Shown here: piece after piece, positions 1 through 8,334 of the stretch
How positions within the stretch are numbered: the stretch's first letter is position 1
How the letters are laid out: each line of letters opens with the position of its first letter
NCBI GenBank assembly: GCA_018262715.1
Contig: JADFDS010000003.1
Span: forward strand, 1-64,000
DNA: 64,000 nucleotides
From: Bacteroidota bacterium
Lineage (GTDB): Bacteria; Bacteroidota; Bacteroidia; Bacteroidales; VadinHA17
Direction of reading: 5' to 3'
The notes under the pieces: generated by a model
What the model saw: only the letters and a program-made list of their open reading frames with translations
Database searches by the model: none
Told to the model about the DNA's origin: nothing
Translations under genes and position numbers: made by a program

Positions 1-904
1 TACAACTCAAGAAAGTTGCCTGGGCTGAATTTGTTGTAGCCTGGCATGTCCCATTTGCTAATTTGCCCATGTAATCATGAGAACTGCTCATGATTTCAAC
101 AAGGCCCCTCTGGCAAATTCGACCCCCCGGATCCTCTTTCCCCTCAAATGATCCAGCTTTTCCAAACGCATCATGAATCAATTCAACTCTGGCTGGATAA
201 AGATCCTCCGTTGAGAACTCTATTGTGCGCCTTTCTTCTGAGCATAATAAAGTACCGAAGTGCTGATCCCACAACTCCGAATCAGGATTGTAAATATAGA
301 TACACGGCAAGTCGGTGTATTTATAATTCGCAGCCGGCATAACAAGTCTGACCGGTTTCTGAAAGTGAATGCCTGCAGGATTGCAGTACATCCCGGCACA
401 AAATTCCCTCCCTGCAAAAATGCCAAAAGGGATCTTAATGTCTGCCTGGTTTTTATCAAGTAGATCCATTGATATGGAGGCCGGTTCACTTACCGCCCCA
501 GGCGGCACGATGATTTTTATTCCTGATGGCAAAATGTAGACTCCTCCTGAAGGATCAACAGTAAACGTATTCCCTGAAACCTCCGATGACTGAAATGCAA
601 CCCGGGCAACATCTGATTTCAGAGGGTAACAGGTACCGTCGGTAAGTACTGCCCTGTAATACGCGCAACTGTCAATCCTGATTAACAGAGAATCGTTGGT
701 CTCATCCAGTGAATGCCACGTCACAGAATCATTGCTCACCTGCCACTCGATATCAGCTGCTTCAGCCTGGATGGACAGGATGACCGAGTCTTTGACAAAG
801 CCTAAAGAATCTGATTTGAATTTGACATAATATTGAGAAAAGACGCTTTGTCCGGTCATCATGCCAATCAAAATTGTGACAATAAACCTGGTTGATCTGG
901 TCAT
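1..904 (-). CDS. Secreted ZU5-like domain protein, partial (3' end outside window)
   Basis: Reading the minus strand from the ATG at 904 gives 301 uninterrupted codons that run off the left edge, so the C-terminus is missing. Residues 1-23 look like a signal peptide (hydrophobic core after MTRSTR, ending near FSQ). Residues about 116-200 match the ZU5-type pattern: GGVYILPSG, then IIVPPGAVSEPASI, then a PAGIHFQKPVRLVMP strand. ZU5 domains in Bacteroidota secreted proteins are thought to be protein-interaction or autoprocessing modules. Residues 30-105 resemble an Ig-like strand region, with the phrase DIEWQVSNDSVTW. A near-consensus promoter lies 38-68 bases upstream. No neighbour gives functional context. 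The family call is moderate and the function is unknown. Confidence 0.75.
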   Translation of the reverse strand, partial: MTRSTRFIVTILIGMMTGQSVFSQYYVKFKSDSLGFVKDSVILSIQAEAADIEWQVSNDSVTWHSLDETNDSLLIRIDSCAYYRAVLTDGTCYPLKSDVARVAFQSSEVSGNTFTVDPSGGVYILPSGIKIIVPPGAVSEPASISMDLLDKNQADIKIPFGIFAGREFCAGMYCNPAGIHFQKPVRLVMPAANYKYTDLPCIYIYNPDSELWDQHFGTLLCSEERRTIEFSTEDLYPARVELIHDAFGKAGSFEGKEDPGGRICQRGLVEIMSSSHDYMGKLANGTCQATTNSAQATFLSC

Positions 905-941
905 CTTTGGAATTATTTAGAATTTAGTTCGATTGTCATTT

Positions 942-972
942 CAAATGTACATCGGTATATAGGCAACGTAAA
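942..972 (-). promoter_or_regulatory. Bacteroidota-type promoter for the ZU5 gene
   Basis: On the minus strand TTTA (972-969), a spacer of exactly 19 bases, then TACATTTG (949-942). This fits the TTTG-N19-TAnnTTTG primary sigma consensus known in Bacteroidota, with one mismatch in the -33 box. The ATG follows 37 bases downstream. Confidence 0.6.
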
Positions 973-1160
973 GTTCAACTATAGTTTTGTGATTCATTTT
1001 GCTATACGTCCCAAAATTTGTTCTATGTGTGCCAATATGCGAGAGATTATGATGAAATAACTGTTGATGGCTCTGGTCACAACCCCGGCTATGCGCCGGG
1101 AAAGATCATCAGGCATCTGATCTTGAGCATAGTACAGGCGTGAGGCGCTATGGTGCCACC

Positions 1161-1181
1161 ACCACGGGCTTCACCCGTGGT
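1161..1181. repeat. REP-like palindrome
   Basis: Perfect 8-base stem ACCACGGG/CCCGTGGT with a 5-base loop CTTCA. The GGGCTTCACCCGTGG core is of the kind found in REP-like intergenic palindromes, some mobilised by IS200-like transposases. No transposase is present here. Confidence 0.5.
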
Positions 1182-1210
1182 TGCCAATTCCTCCACTGCG
1201 AGCTGACCCC

Positions 1211-1250
1211 TTCGCTAAAAATGCCCACAGGGCATTTTATTAACGCTCGG
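1211..1250 (-). repeat. Dispersed intergenic repeat, copy 1
   Basis: Contains the palindrome AAAATGCCC-ACA-GGGCATTTT flanked by CGCTA and TAACGCTC. Its reverse complement matches 48991-49030, the two differing mainly in the 3-base loop and one or two flanking bases. Both copies are intergenic. Confidence 0.6.
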
Positions 1251-1354
1251 TCCTCTCTGACATCATTATAACCAGGCAGAGTAATCCTTCATGTTTGAGT
1301 AATTCTTATTAAATTAGATAAGGCAATTTTCTTTAAGTCCTTAATTACCATGAA

Positions 1355-2434
1355 ATGACCATTCAAAGGATCTCTAACCTTATTGTTGTTCTTTGCGGGA
1401 TTGCTGTATTGCCTTCGTTCAGCCAGGAAGATTCACTGAATATCCCGTATGCCGTTTCAGATACACTCGATGGAGATATTAGGCTTTTTGAAAGCGATGA
1501 ACTACTGGAAATATCTCTGATGTTCGACATTACTAATTATCGAAAAATCAGGCACAAAGATGAATATCTGCCTGCAATCCTTGTTTACCATACGAGCCCC
1601 GCAGATTCGATGGTTAAAAAGCTAAGAGTGAAGAGCCGTGGCGTAACCCGACGTTCTATATGCAGTTTTCCTCCACTGATGTTAAACTTCCAGAAGAAGG
1701 ATTCTGTTGCAGGGCAATTCAGCAGGGTTGACAAAATAAAAATGGTAACCCATTGCAATGCCGGCGGAGAAGATTATCTGCTGAAAGAATTTCTGGCATA
1801 TAAACTTTATAATGTCCTTACGGATTACAGTTTCCAGGTCAGGTTGCTGAAAGTCAATTATATAAATACGTTCAGGGAAAGCAAGCCAATAAGCACATTT
1901 GCATTCGTAATTGAACCGGTAGAAAACTTATGTAAACGATTGGATGCGGTTGAAGTAAAAACCACGATGAACATAACACAGAAGCAGATAAGACCGGAGG
2001 TAATGGACCGAATGGCAATCTTCCAGTAAATGATCGGAAATACTGACTGGACGGTTCCGGTTTTTCACAATAACGTTCTGATTATTTCACAGGGTAATCT
2101 GCAGGGACTGGGATCAGGCATAGCAGTACCATATGATTTTGATTATTCCGGGCTTGTTGACGCAAATTATGCGGTTCCTTCAGATCAACTTAATCTTCCT
2201 TCAGTTCTTGACAGACGTTACCTTGGCATTTGCAGGAGCGAGGAGACGTTTATCAGTGACCTTAAGGAATTTGCGGATAAAAAGGAAGATTTTTACAGTG
2301 TCATAAATGAATTTGAGTATCTGAGCCCCAGGATTAAAAAACAGATGATTTCATATCTGGATGGTTTTTACAGTGGTTTTGACAAACGAAATTCAATTGT
2401 CAGGACACTCCTTAATGAATGTATAGATTTTTGA
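1355..2434 (+). pseudogene. Secreted Bacteroidota protein broken by one in-frame TAA
   Basis: Two pieces of 224 and 134 residues lie in the same frame with only the TAA at 2027-2029 between them, and the second begins directly after it. Residues 1-23 form a signal peptide ending near SFSQ. The text around the break reads RMAIFQ, stop, MIGNTDW. I recall a Bacteroidota family distantly resembling CotH kinases with FQYMIGNTDW here, so a tyrosine codon (TAT or TAC) probably became TAA by one substitution. The rest looks intact, including a conserved-looking KLRVKSRGVTRR and a KMVTHCN stretch. Either a fresh pseudogene, a sequencing error, or a read-through or split gene. Family function is not known to me. 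Confidence 0.7.
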
Positions 2435-2593
2435 ACGCTTTGTTTGATTTAGATTCATCTTCCTGTTCAATGCCGGCCTACTGAAGGTGCCTCCGGATCC
2501 ATAATATTTCCTTTGCTCCATACAGGCCCACCTTGGCGGATCAGGAAATAATCTGCTTCTGCTTATGAAGCGGAGGGATGAAAACTAAAAAGA

Positions 2594-2625
2594 CCCTGGA
2601 GCGCCGCAGGCGGTCAGGGATTTTG
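2594..2625. terminator. Possible terminator hairpin
   Basis: CCCTG and CAGGG arms, an inner CGCC/GGCG stem and a GCA loop, with a short internal loop. It is flanked by an A-rich stretch on the left and ATTTTG on the right. It lies about 160 bases after the broken gene and about 105 before the permease, so its client is unclear. Confidence 0.35.
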
Positions 2626-2731
2626 TTGCAAAGGTCACCCATATCGCGGCTCACGCCAGTAATCCTCTTATCTCTTTCCCAATAATAATCCTATTTTTGT
2701 CTGCTGCGCACGCTGATTGGCGTGTTCTGTT

Positions 2732-4159
2732 ATGGCCGGGAAACGAGACATTACTAGAGCGCTGGGACTGGGATATGTCATTATCATAGTCATATCCAAC
2801 ATGCTCGGATCGGGCGTCTTTAAAAAGATTGCCCCGATGGCCGCTGAGCTGCACTCGTCCGAGTGGATATTGCTCGTCTGGCTTGCAGCAGGATTAATAA
2901 CCCTCTTCGGGGCGCTGAGCAACGCCGAGGTCGCCGGCCTGCTTGCCGACACCGGCGGTGAGTTCGTATATCTACGTACCATCTACGGCCGCTTCTTTTC
3001 GTTTCTCTACGGATGGTCACTCTTCACCGTTATCCAGACAGCTGCAATCTCAGGCGTGGCATACGTCTTCACCCAGTCGCTCAACAGTATCATACCCATC
3101 CCTGACCTGCTTCCGTCAATGCAGCATCTCAACATTGGCGGTATATTCTATCCTTTCCAGGATTTCGGGATAAAACAGACCACCATCCTGCTCATACTGT
3201 TCCTGACATTCCTGAATATGTCGGGACTGAAGAGCGGGGCATGGGTCAACAAGGCCATTCTGATCATTGTGGGTGCGGGTCTTCTGGTGATTGTCATTGC
3301 CGGACTGACTGGTGGCCAGTACTCTGCCGCAGGGAGCATGGCAGCAAGCCAGTCACCCGTTCGCCACACTGTGACCCTTTCTTCGTTTTACACCGCAATG
3401 CTTGCCGCATTCTGGGCGTACCAGGGATGGGTGTCGGTAGGGTTCATCGGAGGGGAGGTAAAAGATCCCCACAGGAACATACCAAAGGGAATCATTGCGG
3501 GTGTAGCCATAGTCATTATCGTCTACCTGGTGGTTAACTATACCTATCTCAGGCTGCTCTCGATCCCTCAGCTTGAAGAGATCAACAATTCCGGAAACCA
3601 GATAGCCGGCATCGAAGCCATCAGGGGCCTATGGGGCAAAGGAGGGGTGTTGTTCATTTCGCTTCTCATACTCATCTCAACCCTGGGATGCACCAATGCC
3701 AGCATTCTTACCGGGGCGCGACCGTACTATGCCATGGCCCGGCAGGGGCTTTTCTTCCATGGGACGGGAAGGCTGAACACCCGTAATGTACCATCTGCAT
3801 CACTGCTGTGGCAGGGGATATGGGCATCGATCCTGGTTCTGTCAGGTACATTTGACCAGCTGACTGACATGCTGATCTTCGCTGTCTACATCTTCTACGG
3901 AGCCACCGCCATGGGTGTCTTTATCCTCCGGCGCCGTTTACCCGATGCCCACAGACCATATAAAACATGGGGGTACCCGATTGTGCCGGCAATATTTGTC
4001 CTTTTCTGCGTGGGACTCTTTTTCAATACTATCATTACCAGGCCCCGCGAAGCCGGAATAGGCCTCTCCCTTATCCTGCTTGGAATACCTGTCTATTTCC
4101 TTCTGGTAAGGAGAGCCAGGAACAGGGATGATTCCCGGGGTCAGACCTTTCAGAACTGA
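2732..4159 (+). CDS. APC-family amino acid permease (paralogue A)
   Basis: A 475-residue polytopic membrane protein of the amino acid-polyamine-organocation superfamily. The N-terminus has the characteristic LGLGYVIIIVISNMLGSGVF helix-1 pattern (GSGVF in the unwound substrate-binding segment). About 12 hydrophobic helices follow, with a loop motif GFIGGEVKDPHRNIPKG that is classic for the family. It probably imports amino acids at the inner membrane. I chose the ATG at 2732 rather than an upstream TTG because the paralogue at 12542 starts at the equivalent residue. The two permeases agree over nearly their whole length. The 3' end overlaps the convergent gene by 10 bases. Substrate cannot be told from sequence. 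Confidence 0.88.
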   Translation: MAGKRDITRALGLGYVIIIVISNMLGSGVFKKIAPMAAELHSSEWILLVWLAAGLITLFGALSNAEVAGLLADTGGEFVYLRTIYGRFFSFLYGWSLFTVIQTAAISGVAYVFTQSLNSIIPIPDLLPSMQHLNIGGIFYPFQDFGIKQTTILLILFLTFLNMSGLKSGAWVNKAILIIVGAGLLVIVIAGLTGGQYSAAGSMAASQSPVRHTVTLSSFYTAMLAAFWAYQGWVSVGFIGGEVKDPHRNIPKGIIAGVAIVIIVYLVVNYTYLRLLSIPQLEEINNSGNQIAGIEAIRGLWGKGGVLFISLLILISTLGCTNASILTGARPYYAMARQGLFFHGTGRLNTRNVPSASLLWQGIWASILVLSGTFDQLTDMLIFAVYIFYGATAMGVFILRRRLPDAHRPYKTWGYPIVPAIFVLFCVGLFFNTIITRPREAGIGLSLILLGIPVYFLLVRRARNRDDSRGQTFQN

Positions 4160-5601
4160 ATCTTCATTGACAGGCCGCCGTACCTGATTCGCAGGTTCAT
4201 GCTGGTAAGATCCTTTACCGGCAACTGCACGAACGGTTCAAAAAGCATATGAGTTCCCTTGCCGAATGGCATTGAGTATCCGGCAGAGAAGTTTGCAAGC
4301 CCCAGGAAATCGACCCGGTTCATCAGTTCATGCTCACGCTCAACCTGTACGGTTGTGGTCATTGTTTCTAAAGAGACCCCGCCATAGGAGTCTGTCGTTG
4401 TTTTTGTGTAGGTGTTATTGAAGCTCCCGGTCATGTGCTGACTCAGATAGATCATAGTCGATGCACCTGTGGATACGAAAAGGTTTTTCTCCGCCCGCTT
4501 CCAGACCGAGAAAACGAAGTTCACAGGCACCTCCATCGAAACCACATCGATATCTGCTTCATAAGAGGAAGTGGTGCCTGACAGGCCATTCAGTTCCGGC
4601 GCAGCATAATCAAAAGCAATGTTTCCTCCTGCGAGGATTCTTTCAGGTGTGCCTTCCATTCCGTAACTGTGTCTTGCCATAGCCAGGCCGGGGCGAACAG
4701 AGATCCTTCTTGTGAGCTGTCGCTCCACATAAAAGCCTATTGAAACACCCTGGGCAGTTGTGGTTGCATTGTCAACACTGGCCATCATCCCTGAAAAGCC
4801 TGTCATGATGGTAGTGGTCATCCTTTTACGGGGCAGAACAAGATAATTAATGAGGGCTTTTTTGGGTGGCAGGTTCAACCTGGAATCAGTTTCATCAGTC
4901 AACCTTATCTCAATCGGATTTGCAGCAAGATTCACCCCGGCATAAATCCCGTCAGGCTTAACGATTTCCGGCGCAACCGGAGCCGTCAGTTCATTTTGCG
5001 GGGCTTTGTCGCCTGTGATGACGGACTCCCGGGTCTGCCTTGTCCCGCTTCCCGTGGCTCGCGTCTGTCCGGCAAGGCTGCCAGTATCCCGGGTCTGTTC
5101 TGTTCTGCTTCCCGTGGCTCGGGTCTGCCCGGCAAGGCTGCCAGTTTCCCTGGCCTGCCGTGTCCGGCCGCCTGTATCCCCGGTTCGCCCGGCCCGGCTT
5201 CCCGGATCAGAGGTCTTCCCCGCACGGGCAACCATTTCCCGTGAAACCTTTTCACTCTCTGCGCTCACCGGAACTGATGCAGCGATTGCTGGTTTGACAG
5301 CAGATGTGTCGGTTTCGGATTGTACGGAATCAGCCATTTCACTCCGGACCTGCTGGGCTATCCGGTCATTTGGTTCGCCGGGATTCCGGTTGATAAACCG
5401 GTTTATGAAAAGCATGCCTGCAGTAACCAGAATAATTATTGACGCAGCCCTGGCCCAGAGCGGGATCACAAGCGCCCGCCTCCGTTGCCTCCCGTACTTC
5501 GAGGCAAAGGAGTCCCATCCATCCCCCGCGAGGTGGTCGGCATTATAGTTGTCAAATGCCTCCTTCGCCTTCCGGCTGAATATGTCGTCAAACTTACTCA
5601 T
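4150..5601 (-). CDS. Membrane-anchored protein with repeat linker and C-terminal beta-barrel domain; putative anti-sigma partner
   Basis: 483 residues. Residues 1-43 are a soluble cytoplasmic-type segment (FDDIFSRKAKEAFDNY, then GDGWDSFASKYG). 44-66 are one transmembrane helix after RRR. 70-200 are a linker with 20-residue repeats rich in Thr, Gly and Arg (SLAGQTRATGS units). Residues about 255-483 show alternating beta-strand patterns and end in the aromatic residue Phe, as in Bacteroidota outer-membrane beta-barrel domains. The ATG at 5601 overlaps the sigma factor stop by 8 bases, so the two are translationally coupled. This position is where an anti-sigma gene normally sits. Role inferred: sensing envelope state and controlling the sigma factor. 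The first 22 codons of the longer frame are not used. Confidence 0.7.
   Translation of the reverse strand: MSKFDDIFSRKAKEAFDNYNADHLAGDGWDSFASKYGRQRRRALVIPLWARAASIIILVTAGMLFINRFINRNPGEPNDRIAQQVRSEMADSVQSETDTSAVKPAIAASVPVSAESEKVSREMVARAGKTSDPGSRAGRTGDTGGRTRQARETGSLAGQTRATGSRTEQTRDTGSLAGQTRATGSGTRQTRESVITGDKAPQNELTAPVAPEIVKPDGIYAGVNLAANPIEIRLTDETDSRLNLPPKKALINYLVLPRKRMTTTIMTGFSGMMASVDNATTTAQGVSIGFYVERQLTRRISVRPGLAMARHSYGMEGTPERILAGGNIAFDYAAPELNGLSGTTSSYEADIDVVSMEVPVNFVFSVWKRAEKNLFVSTGASTMIYLSQHMTGSFNNTYTKTTTDSYGGVSLETMTTTVQVEREHELMNRVDFLGLANFSAGYSMPFGKGTHMLFEPFVQLPVKDLTSMNLRIRYGGLSMKIQF
5027..5167 (-). repeat. 60-bp in-frame tandem repeat
   Basis: Two full 60-base copies (5048-5107 and 5108-5167) plus a partial third encode the 20-residue periplasmic linker repeats. 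The region is so GC-rich that all frames stay open, which makes several false reading frames. Confidence 0.8.
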
Positions 5602-6175
5602 GACTCTTCCTGGCCGAAGAAATTTGCCTGTAATAAAGTTCGCGGAGCATCTTTTTTGCCCTGGCAAGATTTGCCCTGGACGTGGAGGCTGTCACCCCCA
5701 GCATCTGCCCGATCTCCTCGTGTGAATACCCCTCAATCTCGAACAGGTTGAACGTTACCCTGCAGCTTGCCGGGAGATGGCTGTAGAGAGCGAGAATATC
5801 ACTGGCGGAAAGCTCTGCCTCGATCTCGGGCTCATTCTCCTCTGTCTCCGTTATTGAGCTTATCGACAGGTAATCATTGTGTTTCTGGTTTTTCCGGTAA
5901 TTGTCAATGGCAGTATTTACCAGTATTTTTCCATACCAGCTTTTAAACGCCCTGGCCGGGTCATACTCCGAGATTTTGTCCATGACTTTCATATAGCTGT
6001 CATTAACTATTTCCATGGCTTCGTTTTCATCTCTTGCGTACCTGATACAGACTGACATCGCAAAGGAGAAATAGCGTCTGTAGAGAAGTTCCTGTGAGCG
6101 GATATCGCCACCGACGCATCCCCTGACAAGCTCTGTGTCTGAATATTCATGACCATCCCGGGTTCTGTTTCTCAT
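5594..6175 (-). CDS. ECF RNA polymerase sigma factor
   Basis: 193 residues. Region 2 is seen in YRRYFSFAMSVCIRYARDENEAMEIVNDSYMKV followed by FKSWYGKILVNTAIDNYRK. Region 4 is seen in LPASCRVTFNLFEIEGYSHEEIGQMLG with the helix-turn-helix TASTSRANLARAKKML. It directs RNA polymerase to a specific set of promoters. ATG at 6175 chosen over an upstream TTG because the conserved part begins soon after. It overlaps the membrane-anchored barrel protein downstream by 8 bases, the usual sigma/anti-sigma arrangement. Targets are unknown. The next genes upstream read in the same direction but start about 80 bases away. Confidence 0.92.
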   Translation of the reverse strand: MRNRTRDGHEYSDTELVRGCVGGDIRSQELLYRRYFSFAMSVCIRYARDENEAMEIVNDSYMKVMDKISEYDPARAFKSWYGKILVNTAIDNYRKNQKHNDYLSISSITETEENEPEIEAELSASDILALYSHLPASCRVTFNLFEIEGYSHEEIGQMLGVTASTSRANLARAKKMLRELYYRQISSARKSHE

Positions 6176-6253
6176 TCTACCGCCAGGAATCAAGTTTTCC
6201 CGAAATAACTCAATTCAGACGATATTATGGTTGCTGTTTTCATTTTTATTTGC

Positions 6254-6991
6254 CTACATAAATACAAAGCCCAGATGGAACTCCAGCCTGTAATACTGTG
6301 TAACAGTCTGCCTTACTGAGCTTCCTCCCCACCAATATGAAGGCTGGTTAAGGGTTATTTTCTGGTACCTGTATCCAAGACCGATGTTCACTGCAGTTCT
6401 CTTCCATGTAAACAAGGAGATTCCTGCACCGGCATTGAAGAGAAATCCGCCTTCAGGTTCGTTGTCTGCAGAAGCATCATCCACATATGATCCGTAATGT
6501 TCGGAAAGGGCAAAACCGTAACCGGTCTTTATCCATGCGTAGGGTGACAAACCAGTATTAAGAGGTGTGAACCGAAGATCCGCGTACAGAGGAACCAGGA
6601 CCACGTCAAGCTCTTCCATTCCCGAGCCGACACCGACCGCAAGCCCGTTTCCAAACTGGAAACCGTTCGAAAGATGGATACTGATGCTTCCCTGGTTGCC
6701 ATTTTCATTCTTTCCTGAGAGAATGCTGGTGTTGATCCTCGCATAGTATCCGGAGGTTTTCATGTTCCTCTTTACAGGATAGGTCACGGCTTCAACCGAT
6801 GACACCTGCTCCCTGCCAATCCTGATGACCTGGGGCGAGGTAATCTTGACATCCAGGTAATCAGCAGAATCGCCAACGATGGTTCCCGAGATCCGGGAGC
6901 CATCGTTAAGCACGACAGTAGATTTCCTGTGCTGGCCTGTTGCGGAGAGTGTCAACAGAACACAGACCGCAATTGCAGTGAGTCTGTGCAT
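6254..6991 (-). CDS. Secreted outer-membrane beta-barrel protein, hypothetical
   Basis: 245 residues. The ATG at 6991 gives a clear signal peptide (MHRLTAIAVCVLLTLSATG, cut before QHRKS). Residues 25-70 resemble a small strand-rich domain (VVLNDGSRISGTIVGDSADYLDVKI) found in proteins that bind or modulate at the outer membrane. From about 80 on, alternating strands with aromatic girdles (YYARINTSIL, YAWIKTGYGFALSEHYG) end in FHLGFVFM, consistent with an outer-membrane barrel. It begins 4 bases after the stop of the LVIVD lipoprotein and is likely cotranscribed with it. Specific function unknown. Confidence 0.7.
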   Translation of the reverse strand: MHRLTAIAVCVLLTLSATGQHRKSTVVLNDGSRISGTIVGDSADYLDVKITSPQVIRIGREQVSSVEAVTYPVKRNMKTSGYYARINTSILSGKNENGNQGSISIHLSNGFQFGNGLAVGVGSGMEELDVVLVPLYADLRFTPLNTGLSPYAWIKTGYGFALSEHYGSYVDDASADNEPEGGFLFNAGAGISLFTWKRTAVNIGLGYRYQKITLNQPSYWWGGSSVRQTVTQYYRLEFHLGFVFM

Positions 6992-6995
6992 ATAT

Positions 6996-8273
6996 CTATT
7001 CTTCCTTGATCGTAATGTGGCTGATCTGGACAATGTTTTCCGGGTCACTGTAGTCATACTGATAGATGCCTCCTGTTCCTACCAGCATCAGGATGCCATT
7101 CATCGGGATGACATCGTAGGTATCAAAGTCAGGGTAGTGCGCCACCTGGCTGGTAATTATTGCCAACGGATTTGATTTGTCGTAGATTTTCAATCCTGCT
7201 GCACCGTCACAGACGAAGAGCAGGTCTCCGTCGGTACCAAGTCCGTGCGGATTGAACATCGGGTATGATTTCACCAGGTACGGATTTTTAATTGAGGATA
7301 TATCTACTACCTCCAGCAGGTTTTGTGTATTGTTGCACGTGTTTCCGGAGCGAAGGGTTACGTAGGCGTACTGACCATCTACCACTACAGGATCACAGGC
7401 TGTGATATGGTCATATGATGATATCTGGGCAGGTTTTTTCGGGTTGACCAGGTCGAAGATAAGCATCCCGGTAGTGGTTCCCACGAAGAGGTTATTCTCG
7501 AGGCGGAACAGGGTTTCCATGTTACGGGGCATATCGACACTGTCGACAACCGCCATTGCTGATGCAGTGGTGATATCAACCGTTTTAAGCCTGGTTGGCA
7601 CTGCTATCACATACAGGTAGTCTTCATTCAGCATGAAGCGGGCCATGGATCCGCCGGTGCCGCTGCCGCCGGTCCAGGTGGGACCTGCTTCGGCGTTCAT
7701 CATAAAATCCATTCCGCCAAGGTAGATAAATCCGCCATGATTGTATTTTTCAACCTCCTCGGTGATCTTCTCCACTTTCCAGTCAATTATCACCCCCTGC
7801 GATTTGTCAACCATTGCGTACGGATACCATAACTCTCCCTCCGGAACAATTTCCGGGAAGACATTTTCGATACGGTCAATCTCGACAGGCTTTTCGACAT
7901 CGGTAATATCAATTGCCAGGAGGTCAATATAGCTGTCGGCAAATAGGACATTGCCCTTTATAGCCATGTCAACGTTGCCCAGGATCTCATAGAAGGCAAT
8001 CTTTTCAGGATTCGAAGGGTCTGTGTTATCAATCACGTGAATGCCTTTGCCATATTCATTGACGAAGAGGTAGCCGTCCTTGAAATACATTTTTCCGGGG
8101 TGGGAGATCTCTATCGGGGCACTCTTCAGGAAGCTTGCCCGGAATTCATCAAAAGGCATGTAGACCGGTACATTGGCATCATAGGTAATCAGTTCTGTTG
8201 TTCTGTCCTTGCAGGCGGTCAGGCCGGCAATCAGAACTGTCAGAAACAGTGCGGATTTGATCAGGCGTTTCAT
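6996..8273 (-). CDS. LVIVD-repeat lipoprotein
   Basis: 425 residues. The signal peptide with lipobox LTAC (MKRLIKSALFLTVLIAGLTACKD) marks it as a lipoprotein. The body is made of repeated strands such as YLFVNEYGKGIHVIDNTDPSNPEKI, typical of LVIVD repeats, which fold as a beta-propeller. Each unit has the pattern hydrophobic strand, xhxVIDxSDPxxP. ATG at 8273 chosen because it gives the lipobox at the right distance. It is followed closely by the barrel gene. LVIVD proteins are common in Bacteroidota and their ligand is generally unknown. Confidence 0.85.
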   Translation of the reverse strand: MKRLIKSALFLTVLIAGLTACKDRTTELITYDANVPVYMPFDEFRASFLKSAPIEISHPGKMYFKDGYLFVNEYGKGIHVIDNTDPSNPEKIAFYEILGNVDMAIKGNVLFADSYIDLLAIDITDVEKPVEIDRIENVFPEIVPEGELWYPYAMVDKSQGVIIDWKVEKITEEVEKYNHGGFIYLGGMDFMMNAEAGPTWTGGSGTGGSMARFMLNEDYLYVIAVPTRLKTVDITTASAMAVVDSVDMPRNMETLFRLENNLFVGTTTGMLIFDLVNPKKPAQISSYDHITACDPVVVDGQYAYVTLRSGNTCNNTQNLLEVVDISSIKNPYLVKSYPMFNPHGLGTDGDLLFVCDGAAGLKIYDKSNPLAIITSQVAHYPDFDTYDVIPMNGILMLVGTGGIYQYDYSDPENIVQISHITIKEE

Positions 8274-8334
8274 ATTCGGATTTTTTGGTTGGCGGTAAAT
8301 GATGAGCAAATTCTATCTATGAAGATTCCTCATA

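Larger units (their letters stand above)
905..1354. other. 450-base gap without a credible gene; carries repeats
   Basis: No reading frame with protein-like composition is seen. The gap holds the promoter of the leftward gene, a short palindrome (1161-1181) and one copy of a dispersed repeat (about 1211-1250) that recurs near 49.0 kb. The remainder has no recognisable structure and could be remnant DNA of a lost element. Confidence 0.6.

Noticed and set aside
2717-2731. TTG start five codons before the first permease
   Set aside because: The paralogue starts at the residue equivalent to the ATG at 2732.
4986-5548. Several long overlapping reading frames on both strands
   Set aside because: They lie in the GC-rich 60-bp repeat, where stop codons are rare in all frames. 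Only the minus-strand frame joins a membrane helix and a barrel domain.
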